Below, piece after piece: positions 46,764 to 54,928 of a stretch of 64,000 nt of DNA (its first letter is position 1; each line of letters begins with the position of its first letter). The stretch is from Pseudomonas sp. MWU15-20650. GTDB lineage: Bacteria > Pseudomonadota > Gammaproteobacteria > Pseudomonadales > Pseudomonadaceae. The notes below the pieces were generated by a model. It was not told the DNA's origin. It did no database searches and was given only the letters and a program-made list of their open reading frames with translations. The position numbers and the translations under genes are program-made. The DNA lies in the NCBI RefSeq assembly GCF_023242475.1, contig NZ_JALJFG010000009.1, forward strand, positions 95,312-159,311. The letters are read 5' to 3'.

Positions 46764-48461
46764 TTACAGCGCTGGCGTACGCGGCGGAACCAGACGTTTG
46801 CTGCCGGTGGCTTCAAACGCCGAGGCAAAGCGCAGCAGCGCCGAGTCGTCGTAGGCGCGCCCGGCAAACGTCAGCCCCACGGGCATGCCGATATCCGCCA
46901 TGATGCCCATCGGCACCGTGACCGTCGGCACGCCGAGGTGGCGTATGGCAAGGTTGCCGTTGGCCACCCAAACGCCGTTGCTCCAGGCGATATCGGCAGA
47001 CGCTTCGTTCACATCGGCATCCGCCGGGCCCACATCGGCCACGGTGGGGAACAGCACGGCGTCGAGCCCCAGCGTGTCCATCCAGTCTTCCAGGTCCAGG
47101 CGCCGGGTTTGCTCAAGACCACGCAGGCCGTCGGGCACGGTGCTGATCTGATCCCACGGTGTGATGCCGCGCTCGGCCATGCGCACGTATTCGTCCATGC
47201 CGGCGGCCAAGTCGTCTTCACGGTTGGGCAGGGTGCCTGGGTCGTGAGGGAAGATCTTCGGCCCATCGACATCCGCCAGGCGGTTCAGGTTCGGGTCGTT
47301 GTTGGCGCGCAGGAAGTCATCGAACGCCCAGGCCGACAGTTCCCACAATTCGTCGTGCAGGAAGTCCTTGGACACCAGGCCACGGGTAAACACCGTCGGC
47401 GCTCCGGGGCGGTCGCCTTCGCAGTTGGACACCAGCGGGAAATCCACTTCAATCACTTCGGCACCAGCCGCTTCCAGTGCCTGGCGTGCGGCTTGCCACA
47501 GGTCGATCACGCTGGCGCGGGTGTGGATCTTTTGCCCGGTCGGCCCGCCGATCCCGGGTTTTTCGCAGGTGCCGGCGTCGGGGTCGGCATTGATATACAT
47601 GCGGGGTACGCCGAACCGTTTACCAGCGAGGGTTTCTGGCTTGACCGCCAACTCAGCGTAGGACGCCGGGCGCACCGAGGTCACGCTCGGGATGGGCACC
47701 CAGGGTTGCAGGCGCCATAGATCACCGCGAGGGTTGGGGTCTTCGGCGACGACGACATCGAGCACTTCCAACAGGTCGGCCATGGTGCGCGCGTACGGGA
47801 CCACCACGTCCATGGTCGGGGTCAGCGGCCAGTTACCACGCACCGAAATCACCCCGCGCGATGGCGTGTAGGCGCACAAGCCATTGTTGGAGGCTGGGCC
47901 GCGTCCGCTCGACCAGGTTTCTTCGGCCAGGCCGAATGCGCAGAAGCTTGCCGCCGTGGCGGTGCCGGCTCCGTTGGATGAACCGGAGGCAAAGGGTGCG
48001 GTGAGGTAGTCGGCGTTGTACGGGCTTTCTGCGCGGCCATACACGCCACGCTGCATGCCGCCGTTGGCCATCGGCGGCATATTGGTCTTGCCCAGGCAGA
48101 TGGCACCGCCGGCACGCAGGCGCTCGATGGTGAAGGCGTCGCGCTGTGCGACCAGCTTGGCAAAGGCCGGGCTGCCGGACGCCGCCGTCAGGCCCTTGAC
48201 CAGGTAGCTGTCTTTAGCGGTGTAGGGGATGCCGTCCAATGGCCCCAAGGTTTCGCCCTTCGCCCGGCGCGCATCGGCAGCCTCGGCTTCTTTCAGGGCC
48301 TCGGGATTGCGCACCACCACGGCGTTCAACGCGGTGGCGGTCTGCGGGCCATCATAGGCATCGATCCGTGCCAGGTACGCCTGGACCAGTTCGACGGCCG
48401 TGGTCTGGCCGGATTCAAGCGCCGCGCGCAATTGGGCAATGGAGACTTCGGTAACTTGCAT
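46764..48461 (-). CDS. Amidase (amidase-signature family)
   Basis: 565 residues. Lys of the Ser-cisSer-Lys triad is in GIPYTAKDSYL (about residue 83). The cis-Ser lies in APFASGSSNGAGTATA (about 160) and the nucleophile region is ETWSSGRGPASNNGLCAYTP, a variant of the usual DTGGSIRxPA. The protein hydrolyses a carboxamide, but the family is too broad to name a substrate; the variant nucleophile loop sets it apart from GatA. The start is ATG at 48461; a GTG directly before it is possible. Convergent with the CPBP gene. Confidence 0.88.
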   Translation of the reverse strand: MQVTEVSIAQLRAALESGQTTAVELVQAYLARIDAYDGPQTATALNAVVVRNPEALKEAEAADARRAKGETLGPLDGIPYTAKDSYLVKGLTAASGSPAFAKLVAQRDAFTIERLRAGGAICLGKTNMPPMANGGMQRGVYGRAESPYNADYLTAPFASGSSNGAGTATAASFCAFGLAEETWSSGRGPASNNGLCAYTPSRGVISVRGNWPLTPTMDVVVPYARTMADLLEVLDVVVAEDPNPRGDLWRLQPWVPIPSVTSVRPASYAELAVKPETLAGKRFGVPRMYINADPDAGTCEKPGIGGPTGQKIHTRASVIDLWQAARQALEAAGAEVIEVDFPLVSNCEGDRPGAPTVFTRGLVSKDFLHDELWELSAWAFDDFLRANNDPNLNRLADVDGPKIFPHDPGTLPNREDDLAAGMDEYVRMAERGITPWDQISTVPDGLRGLEQTRRLDLEDWMDTLGLDAVLFPTVADVGPADADVNEASADIAWSNGVWVANGNLAIRHLGVPTVTVPMGIMADIGMPVGLTFAGRAYDDSALLRFASAFEATGSKRLVPPRTPAL

Positions 48462-48631
48462 CACGTTTTTTTCGCCGCCTTCAAGTGGGGGTATGGCGGC
48501 AGTCTACGTACAGATATTTCACAAAACCAGTGCCGGATAATCCGTGTGCGCTGCCAGGCGAAGTTGCCAGCGAGAGACCGTTATCGCTAAGGTGGCCCCG
48601 ATGATCAATGGCGCATTTCAAGGAAGAGACT

Positions 48632-49057
48632 ATGCAACGACCTTATATCGCCCTGGCCGGGTTACTGGGATTTTCGCTGTACACCCTGGTGACGATGCTC
48701 ACGGCTGAGCAATCGCTGCTGGCGTTTGGACGCGAGCTGATGTCGAAGCCCGATACGGCGCAGGTGGTGATTGATCTGTATTTGATGGCGGTGCTGGCGT
48801 GTGTGTGGATGTACCGGGATGCGCGTGGGCGAGGGCGATCGCTGGTCTCGGTGCTGCCGTACTTTTTGCTGACGGCCGTTTTTGTGTCGGTGGGGCCATT
48901 GCTCTATATCGTCGTCAATGGGGTCTTGCGTCGGCCACCGAACGGCGTGTGTGGCGAGGGCGCGGGCGCCCTCGCCACAGTCGATCACACCCCTTTGGTC
49001 GACGGCAGCAAGATCGTGAGGATGCCCGCCAGTGGCAGGAACGAGCAGATCTTGTAG
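48632..49057 (+). CDS. DUF2834 membrane protein with REP-derived tail
   Basis: 141 residues. Three hydrophobic helices lie within residues 5-100 (LAGLLGFSLYTLVTML, VVIDLYLMAVLACVWMY, VLPYFLLTAVFVSVGPLLYIVVN), a compact DUF2834-type protein. The last 35 residues are coded by a REP-like hairpin at 48950-48979 and by sequence antisense to the fosmidomycin exporter gene, so they were probably gained by readthrough into a repeat. The ATG at 48632 follows AAGGA. Function unknown. Confidence 0.72.
   Translation: MQRPYIALAGLLGFSLYTLVTMLTAEQSLLAFGRELMSKPDTAQVVIDLYLMAVLACVWMYRDARGRGRSLVSVLPYFLLTAVFVSVGPLLYIVVNGVLRRPPNGVCGEGAGALATVDHTPLVDGSKIVRMPASGRNEQIL
48950..48979. repeat. Near-perfect REP hairpin inside a coding 3' end
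   Basis: TGTGGCGAGGGCGC and its complement are separated by two bases, a 14-bp stem. It lies at the junction of the DUF2834 gene and the convergent exporter gene. Confidence 0.85.
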
Positions 49058-50196
49058 ACATACTCGATGCCGTGGCTGTCGGCCAACAAGCCCAGCAGTG
49101 CGGCACCGATCCCGCTGAAGCCGAACATCAGGCCGAAGAATATCCCGGCGATCATGCCCACATTGCCCGGCACCAGTTCCTGGGCAAACACCACGATGGC
49201 TGAGAACGCCGAGGCGATGATAAAGCCGATGACCACGCTGAGTACGGCGGTCCAGAACAGGTCGACGTAGGGCAGGGCGAGGGTGAACGGCGCGGCCCCG
49301 AGGATGGAGAACCAGATGACTTTCTTGCGGCCGATCTTGTCGCCGATCGGCCCGCCGGCGAAGGTGCCGACGGCCACCGCGCCGAGGAAGAGGAACAGGT
49401 ACATCTGGGAACTGGCAACCGACAGCTGGAACTTTTCAATCAGGTAGAACGTGAAATAGCTGGTCAGGCTGGTCATGTACCAATACTTGGAGAACACCAG
49501 CAGTGCCAATACCACCAGGGCAAAGGTCACCCGGCCTTTGGACAAGCCATGGGTGGCCTTGCCGCCTTGCTTGAGCTTGAACAGGTTGAGGTGGTGGCGG
49601 TACCAGCGGCTCAAGCCGTACAGCACCAGGATGGCGAACACCGCGAACAGGCCGAACCAGGCGATGTGGGTTTGGCCATAGGGAATGATGATCGCCGCTG
49701 CCAGCAACGGGCCCAGCGCACTGCCGGCGTTGCCGCCCACTTGGAACGTCGATTGTGCCAGGCCGTAGCGGCCGCCGGAGGCCAGGCGTGCCACACGCGA
49801 GGTTTCCGGGTGGAAGGTCGAGGAACCGACACCGACCAGTCCCGCTGCGAGCAAAATCGCCGGGAAGGTGCCGACAAACGCCAGCATGAGGATGCCGATC
49901 AAGGTGCACACCATGCCCGCCGGCAGCAGCCAGGGTTTAGGGTGGCGGTCGGTGTGGTAGCCGATCCAGGGTTGCAGCAAGGACGCCGTCAACTGGAAGG
50001 TCAGCGTGATCAACCCGACCTGGGTGAAGCTGAGCCCGTAATTGGCCTTGAGCATCGGGTAGACCGACGGCAGCACGGCCTGGATCAGGTCATTGATCAT
50101 ATGCGCCAGGGCGCAGGCGCCGAGAACGCGCATGACCAAGGGGCTTATTTGGGGCGCAGTGGTTGCAGCGGCGGGTGACGCAGTCAGGGTCGTCAT
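48985..50196 (-). CDS. fsr: Fosmidomycin-resistance-type MFS exporter
   Basis: 403 residues and 12 helices. The start ALAHMINDLIQAVLPSVYPMLK and LLQPWIGYHTDRHPKPW near residue 75 are characteristic of Fsr proteins. VGSSTFHPETSRVARLASGGRYGLAQSTFQVGGNAGSALGP near 125 is diagnostic for the group. It exports fosmidomycin-like compounds; the natural substrate is uncertain. It is divergent from an AraC regulator gene (148-base spacer), its likely regulator. Its 3' end overlaps the tail of the DUF2834 gene by 73 bases. Confidence 0.9.
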   Translation of the reverse strand: MTTLTASPAAATTAPQISPLVMRVLGACALAHMINDLIQAVLPSVYPMLKANYGLSFTQVGLITLTFQLTASLLQPWIGYHTDRHPKPWLLPAGMVCTLIGILMLAFVGTFPAILLAAGLVGVGSSTFHPETSRVARLASGGRYGLAQSTFQVGGNAGSALGPLLAAAIIIPYGQTHIAWFGLFAVFAILVLYGLSRWYRHHLNLFKLKQGGKATHGLSKGRVTFALVVLALLVFSKYWYMTSLTSYFTFYLIEKFQLSVASSQMYLFLFLGAVAVGTFAGGPIGDKIGRKKVIWFSILGAAPFTLALPYVDLFWTAVLSVVIGFIIASAFSAIVVFAQELVPGNVGMIAGIFFGLMFGFSGIGAALLGLLADSHGIEYVYKICSFLPLAGILTILLPSTKGV

Positions 50197-50344
50197 GCAG
50201 GCATTCCATACAAGGCAGCGAACAGGGGCAGCGAGTACTTAAGCCCGCTGCCCGTTTCAAATCGTTTCGGCGCTTATGCTAGATTTGGTAAAAATGCCTG
50301 TCTCGCGAAATTCGGGCCCAAACCATCGCAAAAAGGACTAAATC

Positions 50345-51115
50345 ATTAAATCACTCGATAAATTTCTCCGAGAGATCGATGAGGGCGACTGGGCCGTCAT
50401 CAGTTCGGCCACCGATTATCCCGAAAACTGGGTGATCCCCGAACACAGTCATAACAAGCATCAGCTGCTCTACGCCATCGGCGGCGTGATGGTGGTGTAT
50501 TCGGCGCTGAACCAATGGACGGTGCCGCCCAATCGCGGCTTCTGGATGCCCAGCGGGCAAGTTCATTCGCTACGCTGCGTGGGCACGCTGAAGATGCGCA
50601 GTGTATTTGTGTGCCCGGACCGCTTCCCGGACCTGCCGACCGAACCCAAGACGGTGAGTATTTCGCCGTTGTTGAGGGAACTGATCAAGGCGTCGATCAA
50701 CCTCAAGCCGCCCTATGCCGAGGAGTCGCGCGATGCGAGGATCATGCACCTGATCCTGGACGAACTGGCCATCCTGCCGGCGCTGCCGTTGTCGCTTCCG
50801 CAGCCCACCGACCCGCGCGTGAACCTGATTTGCCAGGCGTTGCAGGACGACGCGGGCGATGCCTCCACCGTCGCCGATTGGAGTGAGCGCCTGAACCTGG
50901 ATCAAAAAACCATCCAGCGTCTGTTCCGCAAGGAAACCGGCATGACCTTCGGCCAATGGCGCCAGCAGGCACGGTTGCTGCTGGCGCTGGAGCGCATTGC
51001 GGTGGGCGAGAAGATTATCGATGTGGCGTTTGAGCTGGGCTATGAAAGCCCGAGCGCCTTTACCAGCATGTTCAAGAAACAGTTTGGCAAGACGCCGAGT
51101 CAGTTCTTCAGGTAG
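50345..51115 (+). CDS. AraC-family regulator, apparent ATT start
   Basis: 256 residues: an N-terminal cupin (PEHSHNKHQLLYAIGGVMVVYS near residue 35) and a C-terminal double helix-turn-helix (DWSERLNLDQKTIQRLFRKE, then VAFELGYESPSAFTSMFKKQFG). The frame opens at 50342 after a stop and has no ATG, GTG or TTG until 50432, which would cut into the cupin. AAGGA at 50333-50337 sits seven bases before an ATT at 50345, giving the expected N-terminus KSLDKFLREIDEGDW. I therefore propose ATT as start codon. It is divergent from the Fsr exporter, and its 3' end overlaps the convergent MFS gene by 8 bases. Confidence 0.85.
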   Translation: MKSLDKFLREIDEGDWAVISSATDYPENWVIPEHSHNKHQLLYAIGGVMVVYSALNQWTVPPNRGFWMPSGQVHSLRCVGTLKMRSVFVCPDRFPDLPTEPKTVSISPLLRELIKASINLKPPYAEESRDARIMHLILDELAILPALPLSLPQPTDPRVNLICQALQDDAGDASTVADWSERLNLDQKTIQRLFRKETGMTFGQWRQQARLLLALERIAVGEKIIDVAFELGYESPSAFTSMFKKQFGKTPSQFFR

Positions 51116-52295
51116 TTCGGTTGAGCACGGGCATCGGCGATGAGCGCCGCGCGCCCAGATAGGCCAGCACTCCAGCAATACCCAGCGACGTCGCGCTCAG
51201 TTCAAAGGTCGCCTGGTAACCGCTGTGGTCAAATGCCACGCCGCCGACCGTGGCTCCCGCAGTGATCGCCAACTGGATGATCGCGACCATCAAGCCACCA
51301 CCGGCCTCGGCATCTTCCGGCAGCACCCTCGAAAGCCAGGTCCACCAGCCGACCGGTGCAGCAGTAGCCACCAGGCCCCAGGCGCCCAGTAAGACTGTCG
51401 TGAGGAACGGCGAGCTGCCCCAGGCAACCAGTGCCAGGGCGATTACCGCCATCACCAGTGGAATGGCGATCAATACCGGGTAAAGGCTTTTTTTCAGAAA
51501 GCGCTCTATCAGGAACGTGCCCACCAGGCCGGCCAGGCCGAGCACCAACAGCATCAACGATAAAGTAGACACGCTGACTCGGGTAACGCTCTCCAGGAAC
51601 GGGCGCAGGTAAGTAAACAGCATGAACTGCCCCATGAAAAACACACTGACGGCGAGCATGCCCAACGCCACGGTGGGGTTTTTCATCAAGCTCAGAACGT
51701 TGCCGGCCTTGGCGTTGCTGTTCGTCTTGATCGAAGGCAGGCTTAGCAGCAGCCATCCGCCAGCGACAACGGCGACCGGTACGACGCAGAAAAATGCCCC
51801 GCGCCAGCCGATGAATGCCCCCAGAAAGCTGCCCAGCGGCGCCGCAATTACCGTCGCCAGCGCGTTGCCGCCGTTGATGATTGCCAGGGCGCGCGGCACT
51901 TGGGCCGGGGGCACCAAGTGCATTGCGGTCGCCGCCGACAACGACCAGAAGCCGCCAATGGCCACGCCGATCAGCGCGCGGCCCAGCATGAAAACCAGGT
52001 AGTTCGGCGCCAGCGCTACCACAGTGCCGGACAGGATCATCAGCAAGGTCAGCGCCAATAGCAGGCGTTTACGATCCACTCGCGCTACGACGGCGGCGAT
52101 GCTCAGGCTGGTCAACAAGGCGAACAGCCCCGACACCGAAATGCCCTCGCCGGCCTGGCCTTCAGAAATATGCAGGTCGGCCGCCAATGGCGTCAGCAGG
52201 CTCACGGGCATGAATTCCGAGGCCACCAGGGCAAATGCCGCCAGTGACATCGCGAACACGGCAGCCCAACTGTGTGAATTAGCGTTATTGGACAT
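51108..52295 (-). CDS. MFS transporter (DHA1, arabinose-efflux-like)
   Basis: 395 residues, 12 helices. AVFAMSLAAFALVASEFMPVSLLTPLAADLHISEGQAG is the standard opening of DHA1 drug/sugar exporters such as YdhP/AraJ. RVDRKRLLLALTLLMI follows helix 2. Its ATG overlaps the hydrolase stop (TAATG), so translation is coupled to that gene and the pair forms an operon. The divergent AraC gene at 53484 is the plausible regulator. Substrate unknown. Confidence 0.88.
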   Translation of the reverse strand: MSNNANSHSWAAVFAMSLAAFALVASEFMPVSLLTPLAADLHISEGQAGEGISVSGLFALLTSLSIAAVVARVDRKRLLLALTLLMILSGTVVALAPNYLVFMLGRALIGVAIGGFWSLSAATAMHLVPPAQVPRALAIINGGNALATVIAAPLGSFLGAFIGWRGAFFCVVPVAVVAGGWLLLSLPSIKTNSNAKAGNVLSLMKNPTVALGMLAVSVFFMGQFMLFTYLRPFLESVTRVSVSTLSLMLLVLGLAGLVGTFLIERFLKKSLYPVLIAIPLVMAVIALALVAWGSSPFLTTVLLGAWGLVATAAPVGWWTWLSRVLPEDAEAGGGLMVAIIQLAITAGATVGGVAFDHSGYQATFELSATSLGIAGVLAYLGARRSSPMPVLNRTT

Positions 52296-53317
52296 TATTT
52301 CAAGTGGTCTTTGAAGAAGGTGGTGAGCGTGGCAAAGGGGATCAGGTTGACCCGGTCGTACAGGTCGACATGGCCAGCCTGCGGGATGATCATCAGTTGC
52401 TTGGGTTCGGCAGCCCGTTGGTACGCATCTTCGCTGAACTCGCGGGAGTGGGCGTTGGCGCCGGTAATCAACAACAGTGGGCGAGGGGAAAGGGTCTCGA
52501 TGTCGTTGAATGGGTAGAAGTTCATGAATTTCACGTTGCTGGTCAGTGTTGGCCGAGTGGTGGTGTGTGGCGAGGCGCCGACTGGGGTGAATTCACCCCG
52601 CGGGGTACGGTAGAAGTCGTAAAACTCATCGCCCACCGCATCGCCGGTGAGGGTGTGCGGCGTACCGCCGGTGTAGACGGTGTCGCCGCCCTGGAACTCC
52701 ACGTAGCGCTGGTTAGCGGCTTTACGCAGGAGCTGTTGGCGCTGCTCCAGCGTCACGCCATGCTTGAGCCCGTTGCGGTTGGCTGCGCCCATGTCGTACA
52801 TGCTGACTGTGGCAATGGCTTTGAGACGTGGGTCGATCTTCGCCGCCGCAATGGCGAAGCTACCGCTGCCGCAGATGCCGATCACACCGATGCGTTCACG
52901 ATCAACCAGTGGGTGGGTGCCGAGAAAATCCACGGCGGCGCTGAAGTCCTCGACGTAAAGCTCGGGCAGCACCGCGTTGCGTGGCGAACCTGCACTTTCC
53001 CCCCAGAAAGACAGGTCAAGAGACACGGTGATGAAGCCCTGTTCGGCCATTTTGGTGGCGTAGAGGTTTGCGCTTTGTTCTTTGACCGCGCCCATTGGGT
53101 GCCCAACGATAATCGCCGGGTTTTTTGAGCCTGGGGCAATGCCCTCGGGTATAAACAGATTGCCTGTAACCGGCATACCGTACTGATTGTTGAAGGTGAC
53201 TTTTTCGACGCTCACTTTGTTGCTTTGATAGAAGTTGTCGGCACCGTTGGACATGTTGGCTCCCAGTGAGGAAAAAGAACTCACCAGCACACTCAGGGCG
53301 AGCAAGAGGCGTTTCAT
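52295..53317 (-). CDS. Exported alpha/beta hydrolase with Cys in the nucleophile elbow
   Basis: 340 residues with a signal peptide (cleavage near SLGA, about residue 20). The alpha/beta-hydrolase core has IIVGHPMGAVKEQ (oxyanion loop region), LDLSFWGES, and a nucleophile elbow reading GICGSGSF instead of GxSxG, pointing to Cys as the attacking residue as in dienelactone-hydrolase-like proteins. LITGANAHSREFSEDAY near 280 and PQAGHVDLYD near 315 supply the acid and His. Substrate unknown. First gene of a two-gene operon with the MFS exporter. Confidence 0.85.
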   Translation of the reverse strand: MKRLLLALSVLVSSFSSLGANMSNGADNFYQSNKVSVEKVTFNNQYGMPVTGNLFIPEGIAPGSKNPAIIVGHPMGAVKEQSANLYATKMAEQGFITVSLDLSFWGESAGSPRNAVLPELYVEDFSAAVDFLGTHPLVDRERIGVIGICGSGSFAIAAAKIDPRLKAIATVSMYDMGAANRNGLKHGVTLEQRQQLLRKAANQRYVEFQGGDTVYTGGTPHTLTGDAVGDEFYDFYRTPRGEFTPVGASPHTTTRPTLTSNVKFMNFYPFNDIETLSPRPLLLITGANAHSREFSEDAYQRAAEPKQLMIIPQAGHVDLYDRVNLIPFATLTTFFKDHLK

Positions 53318-53483
53318 GGGTTAATCCTTGAAAAGGTGGGTGGGTACATTTTCCCCGGCGAGGGGAGACCTCTGTAGTGCGTTTCGCTGGGTTACTTGCC
53401 TGATCCTCTGAGTCTTGTCGTTTTGCCGGGACGCTCAGCGCACGTCCGCGGTAAAGTTCAGTGAAGTGGAGGCAGAGGCCCTT

Positions 53484-54407
53484 ATGAAGATCGAACAATC
53501 GCCCCTGGAGGTGCTGGTCCAGTCCATTGGTGCGCGGATATCGACCCCCGGTGACTACCCCATGCCCATCCCTGGCCTGGGCTTTTATCGGCGTGAGCAA
53601 CCCGCGACGCCCGTGGTGTGCATGGTCGAGCCGAGCATCGTGCTGGTGGCCCAAGGCGAGAAGCAGCTGTGGGTCGGTGGCGTAGGCTATCCGTACGACA
53701 CCTCGCGATTTCTGGTCACCTCGCTGGATATTCCGGCCAATTCGGAAGTACTGGCCGCCAGCCCGACGAAGCCCTGCCTGGGGCTGACCTTCAAGCTGGA
53801 CCTACGCATGCTGGCCGAGCTGATCGCCCAGAGTGATTTGCCACCCATGCGTGCGCGGGCAGTGATGAAGGGGGTAGGGATTGGTGCTGTCACCGACGGC
53901 CTGTTGGCCGGGTTCGCGCGTTTGGTTGCGTTACTGGATGAGCCTGAAGCGATCGCGGTACTCGCGCCGTTGATTCAACGCGAGATTCATTACCGCCTGT
54001 TGAGGAGCGATCAATCCGGGCGATTGCGCCAAATCTGCTCCGTGGACGGGCAGGGTTATCGAATTGCAAAGGCAATCGATTGGCTCAAGCTCAACTACGA
54101 TGTGCCGTTGCGCGTGGAGGAGTTGGCCGCGCGCGTGCAAATGAGCGCAGCCACCTTTCACCATCATTTCCGCCAGCTGACGGCGATGAGTCCGTTGCAG
54201 TACCAGAAATGGCTGCGCTTGAACGAGGCCCGCCGCTTGATGCTCAACGAGCAGCACGGCGTTTCCAGCGCAGCATTCAAGGTGGGCTATGAAAGCCCAT
54301 CACAATTCAGTCGCGAGTACAGCCGATTATTTGGCGTGCCACCCAAGCGCGATGTTGCGGTGCTGCGAGGCAAGACGACTGTCACTGATCAGCCGCCGTT
54401 AAATTAG
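53484..54407 (+). CDS. AraC-family regulator with AraC_N ligand domain
   Basis: 307 residues. The N-terminal half (PVVCMVEPSIVLVAQGEKQLWVGG near residue 55) is the AraC_N sensor type. The C-terminal half carries two helix-turn-helix motifs (VEELAARVQMSAATFHHHFRQ and SAAFKVGYESPSQFSREYSRLFG). The ATG at 53484 follows an AGAGG site; the frame is open 23 codons upstream. It is divergent from the hydrolase/MFS operon 166 bases away and probably controls it. Its 3' end overlaps the convergent GAF gene by 26 bases. Confidence 0.9.
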   Translation: MKIEQSPLEVLVQSIGARISTPGDYPMPIPGLGFYRREQPATPVVCMVEPSIVLVAQGEKQLWVGGVGYPYDTSRFLVTSLDIPANSEVLAASPTKPCLGLTFKLDLRMLAELIAQSDLPPMRARAVMKGVGIGAVTDGLLAGFARLVALLDEPEAIAVLAPLIQREIHYRLLRSDQSGRLRQICSVDGQGYRIAKAIDWLKLNYDVPLRVEELAARVQMSAATFHHHFRQLTAMSPLQYQKWLRLNEARRLMLNEQHGVSSAAFKVGYESPSQFSREYSRLFGVPPKRDVAVLRGKTTVTDQPPLN

Positions 54408-54915
54408 CAAAGAACATACACCCAATGAGCCGTGCAAACAGGCTGAGGGTTTCCGCCAAGTTAGGGGCATCAAACAGCATCGCTCTGGAGTCCAGCGCAC
54501 ACAGCGCGCCGAACAGGCGACCATCGGGCAGGAAAATCGGCGCGCCGGCATAGCGTTCGATGGCGTATCGCTTGACGACCGGGCGTACTGCAAAGCGGCC
54601 ATCCTGGCTGACTTGCGGAATGAACAAGGTCTGGGGGTTGATGCAGAACTCGCTGCACAGGGTTGTTTCAAGGTCGAGTACGTCATCGACATGAATGCCC
54701 ATGTCGAGAGTGTCGTGCACGGAGCAGACGACCCACTCCAGGTCAGTGAACTTCGCGATACCGGCAAAGCGCATACCGGTCAGGCGGGTGACCAACTGCA
54801 GGATGCTGGTGGTGGCTTCTATTTCGGCGATGGCAGCGCGCTCATCGGCGCTGAGTAACGCGTGTGCCGGGGTGACGCTTGGAAACTCCAGTGGCGTGGT
54901 GGCGCGGACCACCAC
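54382..54915 (-). CDS. GAF-domain protein
   Basis: 177 residues with one GAF domain (about 30-170): ILQLVTRLTGMRFAGIAKF, then FCINPQTLFIPQVSQDGRFAVRP and the C-terminal YAGAPIFLPDGRLFGALCALD. There is no output domain, so it may be a small sensor or a stand-alone ligand binder. The start must be GTG (54915, or 54912), since an in-frame stop lies three codons upstream. It begins 13 bases after the ProP-type transporter gene ends and is probably its operon partner. Confidence 0.8.
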   Translation of the reverse strand: MVVRATTPLEFPSVTPAHALLSADERAAIAEIEATTSILQLVTRLTGMRFAGIAKFTDLEWVVCSVHDTLDMGIHVDDVLDLETTLCSEFCINPQTLFIPQVSQDGRFAVRPVVKRYAIERYAGAPIFLPDGRLFGALCALDSRAMLFDAPNLAETLSLFARLIGCMFFANLTAADQ

Positions 54916-54928
54916 GCAACGTCAGGTG

